This document shows, piece by piece, positions 9,385 to 22,670 of a DNA stretch of 45,807 bases (positions are counted from its first letter, which is position 1; each line of letters starts with the position of its first letter). The notes under the pieces were generated by a model. That model was not told where the DNA came from. It did not search any database and saw only the letters and a program-made list of their open reading frames with translations. A program made the position numbers and the translations under genes. This stretch comes from Henriciella sp. (GTDB lineage: Bacteria; Pseudomonadota; Alphaproteobacteria; Caulobacterales; Hyphomonadaceae): NCBI GenBank assembly GCA_029238175.1, contig JAQWGO010000001.1:1-45807 (forward strand), read 5' to 3'.

Positions 9385-10245
9385 ATGTATCAGATTACTG
9401 CACGTGGCCCTCGCGCCTCTATCGAAGCCGCTTGGGATGCCCTTGCTTGGACAGACCCAACGCCGGCGGACGCCGTCGACGCCAAAGAAGACACGCGTCT
9501 TACATGGCGATTGGCTGCTTATGCCGATGATGCAACCGCGGCAGAGGCCTGCGCAGATATTATCCGCGAAACCTCGCCGGATCTGAACCCTGTTGTTGAA
9601 GCATTAGAAGACAGAGACTGGGTAACGCTCTCGCTCGAAGGCCTTCCGCCCGTAAAAGCCGGCCGCTTTATTGTTGCCGGAAGTCATGCCTTAGCAGCCA
9701 CATCGCCGGGCAAAGTTGATATTCTAATTGAAGCCGGTCCCGCATTTGGAACCGGCCATCACGGCACAACCCTCGGATGCCTATTGGGCTACGAGCATGT
9801 GCTTCGCAGCGGCGTGCCGAAGACTGTTCTAGATGTTGGAACGGGATCTGGCGTGCTTGCGATTGCCGCAATCAAGACGGGTGCGGAACGCGCCATCGGC
9901 ACAGAGATCGATGCGCAGAGCGTTGTGGTTGCAAACGACAATGCGGCGAAGAATAATGTCGGCAACAAGTTCCGCGCCTACCACACGCGCAGCGCGGCCA
10001 ACGCGATTATTCAATCCGCAGCACCCTTTGACCTGGTCTTTGCTAACATCCTCGCGAAGCCTTTGATTGGCCTCGCACCAGAGATTGAACGCCTAACCGA
10101 GAAGGGTGGCCACATTATCCTATCTGGGTTGCTCAATCGTCAGGAACCGCTTGTTTCAGCGGCTTATACTGGGCGCAATTTGAACCTTGTGAAGCGGATC
10201 CGTAAAGACGGCTGGTCCACACTGGTTTTCCAAAAAGGCGCTTAG
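9385..10245 (+). CDS. prmA: ribosomal protein L11 methyltransferase
   Basis: SAM-dependent methyltransferase that methylates lysines of ribosomal protein L11 in the cytoplasm. The protein has 286 residues. The family-specific motif FGTGHHGTT is at 121-129, the SAM motif I VLDVGTGSGVLAI at 148-160, an acidic SAM-ribose residue in GTEIDAQSV, and the catalytic-region motif NILAKPLIGLAPEI (normally NILAxPL). The N-terminal substrate-recognition domain occupies about residues 1-90. The ATG at 9385 follows the His-rich gene by 33 bases. An aminopeptidase P gene follows 49 bases after its stop on the same strand. Confidence 0.95.
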   Translation: MYQITARGPRASIEAAWDALAWTDPTPADAVDAKEDTRLTWRLAAYADDATAAEACADIIRETSPDLNPVVEALEDRDWVTLSLEGLPPVKAGRFIVAGSHALAATSPGKVDILIEAGPAFGTGHHGTTLGCLLGYEHVLRSGVPKTVLDVGTGSGVLAIAAIKTGAERAIGTEIDAQSVVVANDNAAKNNVGNKFRAYHTRSAANAIIQSAAPFDLVFANILAKPLIGLAPEIERLTEKGGHIILSGLLNRQEPLVSAAYTGRNLNLVKRIRKDGWSTLVFQKGA

Positions 10246-10294
10246 GCCGAATTACCCCTTTGCATGGGGCTGATTTCCGCACTACCTAAGCGGC

Positions 10295-15908
<5,614 letters not shown>

Positions 15909-15945
15909 GCCCCCTCATATCATTAGAACAAAATGAGAACAAGTG

Positions 15946-16779
15946 CTATTTTCCGCCGGGAATTAGCCGTTGCAACCAAGTTCGTTTCTGCGCCTCGCTA
16001 GCGGCCTCTGGATCAAGGCCTTCATTCCCCAACAAACGGTATGCGTCGCGGTACCAGTTTGTCTCAGGATAATTGTACCCAAGCACCGCGCCGGAGGCGA
16101 GAGCCTCTTGCTTCAGGCCCAAAGATAAATAGGTCTCGACAAGACGATAAAGTGCTTCTGGGGCATGGCTTGTCGTATCATAGTCTTTCACGACCGTGCG
16201 AAAACGGTTCACAGCTGAAAGGTGTTGGTTGCGGCGGAGATACCAACGACCGATTTCCATTTCTTTGCCAGCAAGTTGATCCTGAACCATGTCGAGTTTC
16301 AATGTCGCATCACGAGCATAGTCGGTTCCCGGATAACGGCGGACCACATCATTGAGCGCGGCCTTTGCAAGCTCTGTCGTCTTCTGGTCCCGGCCAACAT
16401 CCATGATTTGATCGAAATAGCTCGCAGCAATCAGATAGTACGCATAAGCAGCGCCCTGACCTGCTGGGTTAAGAGATAGATAGCGCTGAGCCGTGCTGAT
16501 TGCATCATCATAGCGACGCGATTCATATGACGCGAACGCCGACATCAAAGACGAACGTCGCGCCCATTCAGAATACGGGTGCTGACGCTCAACCTCATTG
16601 AAGAGCAAAATTGCATCATCATAATCACGTTTATCAAGCTCTTCAGTTGCGCGTGAATAAAGCTGCTCAACGGGGCGCTCGACATAAGCTAATTGCTCAT
16701 CACGGCGGGAATTCTGACAGGCGGTTAAGGCCAGAGCCAAAAGCGGCAACGCAAGCATAATTTTCGGGATCGTACGCAT
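15946..16779 (-). CDS. bamD: outer membrane assembly lipoprotein BamD
   Basis: Essential lipoprotein of the BAM complex that inserts beta-barrel proteins into the outer membrane; it faces the periplasm. The protein has 277 residues, typical. The lipoprotein signal MRTIPKIMLALPLLALALTAC places the acylated residue at Cys21. Five TPR-like helical repeats follow: LYSRATEELDKRDYDDAI, SLMSAFASYESRRYDDAI, AYAYYLIAASYFDQ, WYLRRNQHLSAVNRF and ALYRLVETYLSLGLKQEA. It is the first gene of the bamD-recN-ligA unit. The divergent XRE regulator starts 186 bases away, so the intergenic space probably holds both promoters. Confidence 0.95.
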   Translation of the reverse strand: MRTIPKIMLALPLLALALTACQNSRRDEQLAYVERPVEQLYSRATEELDKRDYDDAILLFNEVERQHPYSEWARRSSLMSAFASYESRRYDDAISTAQRYLSLNPAGQGAAYAYYLIAASYFDQIMDVGRDQKTTELAKAALNDVVRRYPGTDYARDATLKLDMVQDQLAGKEMEIGRWYLRRNQHLSAVNRFRTVVKDYDTTSHAPEALYRLVETYLSLGLKQEALASGAVLGYNYPETNWYRDAYRLLGNEGLDPEAASEAQKRTWLQRLIPGGK

Positions 16780-16965
16780 TACAAATATCTACCAATGATG
16801 AGTTTGGCGCAGTTTCCCCAAGGCCCAGCATTTGTAAAGCCTGTGACTGTGGCAAAACAATCAAATCGATGCAGGGTTACGCACTTGTCATAAGCGGACG
16901 GCGACCTACGTCTCCCGTATATCACCTCGTAGGCACTATTGTGTGCGGAGGGCGAAGGAATAGTT

Positions 16966-17400
16966 ATGACACAACTCGACAAAGACGTTTTAAGCGCGAG
17001 CGAAGTTGATAGACTGGTTGGCGATCGCATTCGTCGCCGCAGGATCTTGATGGGTCTCACTCAAGATCAATTGGGCGAGGCTTTAGGCATTTCGTACCAA
17101 CAGATCCAAAAATATGAGACAGGCGCTAACCGCGTCAGTGCGGGCCGTCTTTACCTCATCGCTGAAAAACTTGAAGTCTCAGCCGGTTGGTTTTTTGATC
17201 CTGTAAAATCTGATGCAAGCAGTTCTGATTTCAACGACATTGGGTCATCACGGCAGCTCATGGATTTTGTTCGTAGCTTCTCAAAAATCGAAGACGATCG
17301 CGTTAAAGCAATCCTCGTCTCGCTCGTGCGCGCCATGGCCGATAGTGATGAGCTGGACATCGCTGATACACTAACAGACGAGATCAGACCAAACGCCTGA
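16966..17400 (+). CDS. XRE-family transcriptional regulator
   Basis: A 144-residue DNA-binding protein. I place the start at ATG 16966 because GAAGGAA lies directly before it; the upstream GTG at 16939 adds an unlikely MCAEGEGIV. The helix-turn-helix is at about 20-75 (DRIRRRRILMGLTQDQLGEALGI then SYQQIQKYETG, NRVSAGRLYLIAEKLEVSAGWFF). This matches the alphaproteobacterial subgroup of XRE regulators with the FQQVQKYExGxNR recognition helix, single-HTH proteins with a helical C-terminal tail. Targets cannot be predicted. It is divergent from bamD, and a CDF metal transporter follows 112 bases downstream; whether it controls that gene is open. Confidence 0.88.
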   Translation: MTQLDKDVLSASEVDRLVGDRIRRRRILMGLTQDQLGEALGISYQQIQKYETGANRVSAGRLYLIAEKLEVSAGWFFDPVKSDASSSDFNDIGSSRQLMDFVRSFSKIEDDRVKAILVSLVRAMADSDELDIADTLTDEIRPNA

Positions 17401-17512
17401 AAAGGTTGAGTATTTATTGGCCCTTTTCCTCCAGCACGCATACGATACGTTATAACTTTTATAACCCCCTGTTTTAATTGACTATTTGAGTGTGACGACC
17501 TAGTTTTGATGA

Positions 17513-18427
17513 ATGTCACACGATCATAGCCACCATGGCCACGACCACGCACACCATCATGCTCTAGACGACACCATAGATGGTCGACGTCGTATCGCTA
17601 TCGCGGCATTTCTAACATTCTCTTTCATGATTGTAGAAGTTGTCGGCGGGGTCATCTCGGGCTCACTGGCACTCTTAGCGGATGCAGCTCATATGCTTAC
17701 AGATGCCGGGTCTCTTGGGCTCGCTTGGCTAGGGTTTAAGCTGGCCGAGCGCCCTGCGGATGCTTCCCGTTCATTTGGGTGGGCGCGATTCAAAGTTCTT
17801 GCAGCGTTCGTAAATGGCCTTGCGCTGATTGTGCTTGCCGCATGGATCATCGTCGAGGCGATTCAAAGACTATCCGAGCCTCAACCCGTTATGGGCGGCG
17901 TGCTGTTTGCCGTTGCCTGTGGAGGCCTCCTCGTGAACATCGCCGCCTTCTTTGTGCTTCATGGTGGGGATCGGGAAGATCTTAATATGCGCGGCGCGCT
18001 GTGGCATGTCGCTGGCGACCTTTTAGGGTCGGTTGCAGCGATTGGAGCGGCAATCGTCATTATCTATACAGGATGGATGCCGATTGACCCGATCTTATCG
18101 TCGCTTGTGGCTGTGATTATAGCCATTGGTGGATACAGGATCATTCGCAGTACAGGTCATATCCTGATTGAGGGTGTACCAGCTGGGCTATCACCCGATG
18201 CGATCAAGGATGATCTGCGAATGCATCTGATAAATGCTTATGAAGTTGGTCATGTTCACGCATGGGCACTGAACGAGTCTAAATTCCTCGTCACTTTGGA
18301 TGTGACCGCAAAGCCGGGCGCCTGTCCCGAATCGCTGCGGCAAACGGTTAAGGCGAGATTGAAAGACGCCTTCGATGTCGATCACGTGACCGTCGAGATC
18401 ACCAGTGATCCGCTAGAATCCACCTAG
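17513..18427 (+). CDS. cation diffusion facilitator (Zn/Co/Cd efflux)
   Basis: Inner-membrane proton-coupled exporter of divalent metals, probably zinc, of the CzcD/ZitB/DmeF group. The protein has 304 residues with six transmembrane helices (about 28-48, 53-75, 93-112, 122-145, 163-185 and 190-208). The intramembrane metal site is visible as LADAAHMLTDAG in helix 2 (His60, Asp64) and ALWHVAGDLLGS in helix 5 (His165, Asp169). The N-terminus is His-rich (MSHDHSHHGHDHAHHH), the usual metal-sensing tail, and the C-terminal cytoplasmic domain (about 210-300) carries VHAWAL and VDHVTVEI. The ribosome binding site is weak. A strong bidirectional terminator follows. Metal identity is inferred from the HxxxD pattern. 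Confidence 0.93.
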   Translation: MSHDHSHHGHDHAHHHALDDTIDGRRRIAIAAFLTFSFMIVEVVGGVISGSLALLADAAHMLTDAGSLGLAWLGFKLAERPADASRSFGWARFKVLAAFVNGLALIVLAAWIIVEAIQRLSEPQPVMGGVLFAVACGGLLVNIAAFFVLHGGDREDLNMRGALWHVAGDLLGSVAAIGAAIVIIYTGWMPIDPILSSLVAVIIAIGGYRIIRSTGHILIEGVPAGLSPDAIKDDLRMHLINAYEVGHVHAWALNESKFLVTLDVTAKPGACPESLRQTVKARLKDAFDVDHVTVEITSDPLEST

Positions 18428-18471
18428 GGTCAAAAGCCCGATAGCCGATCAAAACATTTTCAGAAACGAAA

Positions 18472-18500
18472 AAAGGAGGCCAAAAAGGCCTCCTTTATCC
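18472..18500. terminator. strong bidirectional terminator
   Basis: Perfect 10-bp stem AAAGGAGGCC / GGCCTCCTTT with an AAAAA loop. It has A- and T-rich flanks on both sides, so it can end the plus-strand CDF transcript and the minus-strand phasin transcript. Confidence 0.85.
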
Positions 18501-18534
18501 ACTCTACTCATACTCTACTAAGCGGATACATAAC

Positions 18535-18568
18535 CGATTACGATCTTTTTGCAAAGGGGTCGTAATCG
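18535..18568. repeat. inverted repeat near the phasin 3' end
   Basis: CGATTACGATC / GGTCGTAATCG, an 11-bp stem with one G-U pair around a 12-base loop, about 20 bases beyond the phasin stop. It has no T-run. It could stabilise the phasin mRNA or be a regulator site. Confidence 0.4.
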
Positions 18569-18587
18569 ATCCGTGTATTACCGTAAC

Positions 18588-19544
18588 TTAAGCAGTGACT
18601 TGCTTGGCAAATGTTTTCGCCTGAGCAACCCACTCATCACGACCAATACGGCCCGGGAAGCTCATATCAGCTTCAAGAAGCTTGATTTGAGCTTTCTTAA
18701 GGCCGGCAATCTGCCAGAAGTGGAACATACCAGCTGTGTTAAGCTTGCCTTCGAGAACCGCGCCAACACCTTTGATCATTTTCAGATCGTCAGCAGCACC
18801 AATTGGTGCCTCAAGGCGACCATTCTCATCAGCCATTGGAAGTGTTGCGGCTTTTGCAGCTTTCGCTTTCCGCGCGGCTTTCTTCACAACTTTAGCTTTT
18901 TTCGCTTTCTTTGGCTTGTCACCAACAGCTGCGATTTCGGCGCTGAGACGCTCAACGCGGGCTTTGACTTTGTCGTCAGCACCCGTTGCATTGGCTTTAA
19001 GGTCAGCAACCTGCTCTTCGAGGTCGTCCAGCTTGCTGTGAAGCTTTTCAGACTTCTTGGCTTTCAAAGAAAACTTCTTAAGACCAAGTGCGTCACGCAT
19101 ACGCTCCATACGGGCTTCAAGACGTTCACGCTGCTCTTCTTGGAACTTAGAAACGGCCTCAGTTGCGTCTTCGGTTGCTTCAGCAACACGGCCGCGAACC
19201 TTAGATACCTGCTCGGCAACTTTAGACGCTTGCTCAGCAACTTTGCTCATTTGCTCAGTCATTTTAGAAACAGCTGTGTTTGAAGAAAGGCGCGCACGAA
19301 CGTCGCCTTCGATTTCTTCACCGCGTTTGACGAGATCATCAAAAAGAACGCCGCTTTGGCCGCTGACTTTGCCAACGCCGTCAGCTGCGACGTCATAGGC
19401 TTTGCCATATGCGCCAACGCCAGCAAGCCAGATTTTGTGTGCTACGTCGAGGCCTTTGTTCTCGATTGCCGCGCCTACGAATTGGGCTTTCACTTTTTCA
19501 GCAGCCTTCTTCGCTTTTTTCGCTGTTTTGTCTTTCTTAGCCAT
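18588..19544 (-). CDS. phasin-like protein with C-terminal helix-hairpin-helix domain
   Basis: A 318-residue protein with AAGGAG at 7 bases before ATG 19544. Residues about 20-95 resemble the granule-associated phasin domain of PhaI/PhaF (KIWLAGVGAYGKAYDVA, LVKRGEEIEGDVRARLSS). A long heptad-like coiled coil follows (MSKVAEQASKVAEQVSKV, about 95-215), then a histone-like Lys/Ala-rich linker (KKAKKAKVVKKAARKAKAAKAA). The last 70 residues (DDLKMIKGVGAVLEGKL to RDEWVAQAKTF) match the HhH domain found as an extension on alphaproteobacterial NuoE and ribosomal L21. It likely coats polyhydroxyalkanoate granules or links them to nucleic acid, as PhaF does; no pha genes are nearby. The fusion is unusual to me. 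Confidence 0.75.
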   Translation of the reverse strand: MAKKDKTAKKAKKAAEKVKAQFVGAAIENKGLDVAHKIWLAGVGAYGKAYDVAADGVGKVSGQSGVLFDDLVKRGEEIEGDVRARLSSNTAVSKMTEQMSKVAEQASKVAEQVSKVRGRVAEATEDATEAVSKFQEEQRERLEARMERMRDALGLKKFSLKAKKSEKLHSKLDDLEEQVADLKANATGADDKVKARVERLSAEIAAVGDKPKKAKKAKVVKKAARKAKAAKAATLPMADENGRLEAPIGAADDLKMIKGVGAVLEGKLNTAGMFHFWQIAGLKKAQIKLLEADMSFPGRIGRDEWVAQAKTFAKQVTA

Positions 19545-19648
19545 GATCAGGCTCCTTGATATCTATCCGAAAAGCCATGCGCCTTTCTCCATTGGGGATA
19601 GAAATACAGAACCTGTCTAGAAATCGCATACTAATCGCAAAACGCGAA

Positions 19649-20761
19649 CTAGCTGGCCAGTTCAGCAACGTGTTCTGCAATGGATAGCGACGATGTCAGG
19701 CCGGGGCTTTCGATGCCCAGTAGGTTAATCAGATGAGGGCCTGAAGCTTCAATCCGAAAATCGCCTGAAGGCTCACCCGGGTTGACCAGCTTTGGTCGAA
19801 CGCCAGCATAATCAGGAGCCAGTGCATCCTTTTGAAGATCAGGCCAATAGCGCCGCGCAGAATTGAAGAAATGCTCTGCGCGCGCGGGATCAACTTGATA
19901 GTCGAATGGCGGCTCAGCGTCCTCATCGAGCCATTCAGCGTCAGGACCAAGCTTGCCGCGCCCGGCCAGATCCACGGTCAAATGCAGTCCCAAACTGGAG
20001 GTGCCAGGCATCGGATAGATCAACCGCGAAAATGGGGTGCGGCCCGTAATGCTGAAATAACTCCCCTTTACATATCGAGGAACAGGCAGCGTCGCGACAT
20101 GGTCTCCAGCGATTTTAGCTGCGAGGAATACGGAATTATGGCCAGCTGCATTCACCACGGTTTTTGCGGTAATGATGGCGGGCATTGCGCCGCCTGTGAC
20201 GAGCTCAACGCAGTCTGGTTTTACTTCGCCGCCTTCAACCGGAGTCTCGAACGCGATCATGCCGCCTCGATCTTCCAGCTCGCCCTGCAGTGCTAGGAAG
20301 TAGCCATGACTATCAAAGATACCCGAAACTGGGGAATGGATCGCTGCTTCTATCTCTGGCGCTAGCGCTGGCTCAAGCGCGCGCGCAGCATCGCCGTCCA
20401 TAATAACAAGGTCTTCCACATCATTATCGCGGGCACGGCCAACGATGCCCTCTAGGCCTGCTGCCTCATCGCCATGCGCGACGACAAGCTTTCCGCATCG
20501 GTTATAGGTGACGCTATGTTGATCTAGATATTTATAAAGCTTCCGGCGGCCTTGCACGCAATGACGGGCCTTTAATGACCCTTTGGCGTAGTAGATACCG
20601 GCATGGATGACTTCAGAATTTCGCGAAGACGTATGCGAGGCAATTAGCGCTTCGGCCTCTAGCACAATCACATCGCGTCCCTGCATTGAAAGGGCCCTTG
20701 CGACGGCTAGGCCAATTACGCCTGCGCCAATAACCACTGCATCTGCATCAAATCGTTCCAT
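19649..20761 (-). CDS. FAD-dependent oxidoreductase, L-2-hydroxyglutarate oxidase-like
   Basis: DAO/GlpD-type flavoprotein of 370 residues. The frame extends upstream, but I choose ATG 20761 because the protein then begins with the FAD Rossmann fold (DAVVIGAGVIGLAVARAL, GAGVIG at 12-17) and avoids overlap with the divergent gene at 20825. The SRNSEVIHAGIYY motif is typical of LhgO-related enzymes that oxidise L-2-hydroxyglutarate. GKLVVAH, TVVNAAGHNS and a C-terminal INLLGIESPGLTSSLSIA FAD contact follow. By family it would oxidise a 2-hydroxy acid or amino acid and pass electrons to quinone or oxygen. The substrate is a family-level guess. Confidence 0.85.
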   Translation of the reverse strand: MERFDADAVVIGAGVIGLAVARALSMQGRDVIVLEAEALIASHTSSRNSEVIHAGIYYAKGSLKARHCVQGRRKLYKYLDQHSVTYNRCGKLVVAHGDEAAGLEGIVGRARDNDVEDLVIMDGDAARALEPALAPEIEAAIHSPVSGIFDSHGYFLALQGELEDRGGMIAFETPVEGGEVKPDCVELVTGGAMPAIITAKTVVNAAGHNSVFLAAKIAGDHVATLPVPRYVKGSYFSITGRTPFSRLIYPMPGTSSLGLHLTVDLAGRGKLGPDAEWLDEDAEPPFDYQVDPARAEHFFNSARRYWPDLQKDALAPDYAGVRPKLVNPGEPSGDFRIEASGPHLINLLGIESPGLTSSLSIAEHVAELAS

Positions 20762-20824
20762 ATCTTTTATAGAAAGGTGGATTTGTGATTGGGCGAGTCG
20801 CGATTCTGCGCTATTCTGACGCAC

Positions 20825-21580
20825 ATGCGGTGGATTGCCCTCATATTGTTGCTGATAAGCCCCTACGCAATGGCGGAAAATGCAGAACAAGCACGCGCTT
20901 TCTCCGAAGGGCGATATTCAGAAGCGGTGCAACTAGCCCAAGCCGACCATACGCCAGACGCACTCGCATTTTCCGCACGTAGCCTACTCGCCGAAGCGAT
21001 GAGCGCAGAGAACTATGTCCCAGATCAAAAGCTTGCTGAAAGAGCGGAAGCCTTAGCGAGACAAGCTCTAGAACAAGCCCCTGATCATATTGAGGGTCGC
21101 CTGCAACTTGCGATCGCATTATCGCTTAGGGCCCATCCCCTTTCAAACCGAGAAGCCATGCGCGCAGGGTTTGGAGAAGAAGCTAGAGACTTGGTAGAGT
21201 CTGTATTGAGCGATAATCCAGACAACCTTTATGCAAATGGCTTTATGGCCGTTTGGCATGTCGAAGTTCGTCGCCGCGGCGGCGCAATAGGCGCCTCTTT
21301 CATGGGCGCCTCCACCAAGCAGGGGCGCAAGCACTATCAGACAGCCATATCAGCATCACCCGGTGATGCATCCACGCATTGGCAATACGCGCGCGCCCTT
21401 GCCGCATTAAATTCTAATAAGTTCCGCAAAGAGATCGAAGCTACCTTGCAAGCGGCATTAGATTCTCCGACTGAGACCGAACTCGAACGCGTGATGCAAA
21501 CCCGCGCTGCAATATTGTTGAAGACTCTCGAACAGAAAGGGCGCCGCCCGACCGAAAAGCAAGCTAAGGATATGCTGTGA
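20825..21580 (+). CDS. secreted TPR-like protein
   Basis: A 251-residue protein from ATG 20825; the 36 extra upstream bases are open but would spoil the signal peptide MRWIALILLLISPYAMA. The mature protein is Ala/Glu/Leu-rich and helical, with TPR-like units: AEQARAFSEGRYSEAVQLAQ, LAERAEALARQALEQAPDHI, ARDLVESVLSDNPDNLYANG and GRKHYQTAISASPGDASTHW. It carries the RRGGAIGASFMGAS segment between repeats. A periplasmic scaffold is likely; partner unknown. It is divergent from the FAD oxidoreductase, with start codons 63 bases apart. It is convergent with trxB, with stop codons 6 bases apart. Confidence 0.75.
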   Translation: MRWIALILLLISPYAMAENAEQARAFSEGRYSEAVQLAQADHTPDALAFSARSLLAEAMSAENYVPDQKLAERAEALARQALEQAPDHIEGRLQLAIALSLRAHPLSNREAMRAGFGEEARDLVESVLSDNPDNLYANGFMAVWHVEVRRRGGAIGASFMGASTKQGRKHYQTAISASPGDASTHWQYARALAALNSNKFRKEIEATLQAALDSPTETELERVMQTRAAILLKTLEQKGRRPTEKQAKDML

Positions 21581-21586
21581 CGGAAA

Positions 21587-22564
21587 CTATTCCGCAGCCA
21601 CCGCTTCCATAGCTTTGCTTTCTTCAAGGAAGCGTTCCGCCTCTAGCGCAGCCATACAGCCCATGCCCGCAGCCGTGACCGCCTGACGATAAGTTTCATC
21701 AGTGACATCGCCTGCCGCAAAAACACCGGGGATATTCGTCGCTGTCGAATCTGGCGCAGTAATCAAATAGCCATTGTCATGCATATCGAGTTTGCCCTTG
21801 AACAGTTCAGTCGCTGGGGCGTGACCGATTGCGATGAAGATACCGTGGACAGGAACGTCCTCAATCTCTCCAGTATCACGGTTCTTTAGGCGCGCCGCCG
21901 TCACACCGAGCGGATTTTCATCACCAAGAACTTCTTCAAGCTGCGTATTCCACTTCACTTCAACCTTCGGATTGTTGAGCAAGCGGTGTTGGAGGATTTT
22001 CTCTGCGCGAAGCGTGTCACGGCGGTGCACAAGCGTCACTTTGCTGGCGAAGTTTGTGAGGAACAGAGCCTCTTCAACAGCCGTATTACCGCCGCCAACG
22101 ACAATGACGTCTTTGCCGCGATAGAAGAAGCCGTCACAAGTTGCGCAAGCTGATACACCAAAGCCTTGGAATTTCGTCTCTGTCGGCAACCCAAGCCACT
22201 TCGCCTGCGCACCTGTTGAAATCACGACGCTATCAGCGGTGTAGACTGTGCCGCTTTCGCCAACCGCGCGGAACGGACGGCTATCAAAATCGACCGTTGC
22301 GATATGATCTTCCGCCATTTTCGCACCCATTTTAAGCGCATGGTCCTGCATCTTGATCATCAATTCAGGGCCTTGGATTTCAGCGAAGCCCGGATAGTTT
22401 TCAACGTCAGTTGTGATGGTCAGTTGACCGCCGGGCTGCAGACCCGCAACAACCAAAGTATCGCGCATCGCACGCGCCGCATAAACCGCCGCGGTCCAGC
22501 CCGCAGGGCCAGAGCCTATTATAAGGATTTCCGCGTGACGCGTATTCTGTTCTGTGTCGGCCAT
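21587..22564 (-). CDS. trxB: thioredoxin reductase
   Basis: NADPH-dependent flavoenzyme that keeps thioredoxin reduced in the cytoplasm. About 325 residues. The start is ATG 22564 (GGAGACGGTG before it; the preceding GTG codon is also in frame). The FAD motif GSGPAG is at 17-22, the redox-active CATC at 140-143, the NADPH motif VVGGGNTA at about 155-163, HRRD for the NADPH phosphate, and GVFAAGDV near the C-terminus. All match low-molecular-weight TrxB. It follows pyk on the same strand after 106 bases, so it may have its own promoter. Confidence 0.96.
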   Translation of the reverse strand: MADTEQNTRHAEILIIGSGPAGWTAAVYAARAMRDTLVVAGLQPGGQLTITTDVENYPGFAEIQGPELMIKMQDHALKMGAKMAEDHIATVDFDSRPFRAVGESGTVYTADSVVISTGAQAKWLGLPTETKFQGFGVSACATCDGFFYRGKDVIVVGGGNTAVEEALFLTNFASKVTLVHRRDTLRAEKILQHRLLNNPKVEVKWNTQLEEVLGDENPLGVTAARLKNRDTGEIEDVPVHGIFIAIGHAPATELFKGKLDMHDNGYLITAPDSTATNIPGVFAAGDVTDETYRQAVTAAGMGCMAALEAERFLEESKAMEAVAAE

Positions 22565-22670
22565 CACCGTCTCCGTCTGGCCTTAGCGGCCGATAATTTG
22601 TCTTGGCACTTGTTATGGGGATTCGCTGGTGATCAATAAAGGGGGCAGCAGCGTCACAGTAACGTGAGAA

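Noticed and set aside
18549-19283. A 244-codon plus-strand frame opposite the phasin gene
   Set aside because: Its length results from the Lys/Ala-rich codon pattern of the phasin on the other strand; Phe/Leu/Cys-rich product without domain or start signal.
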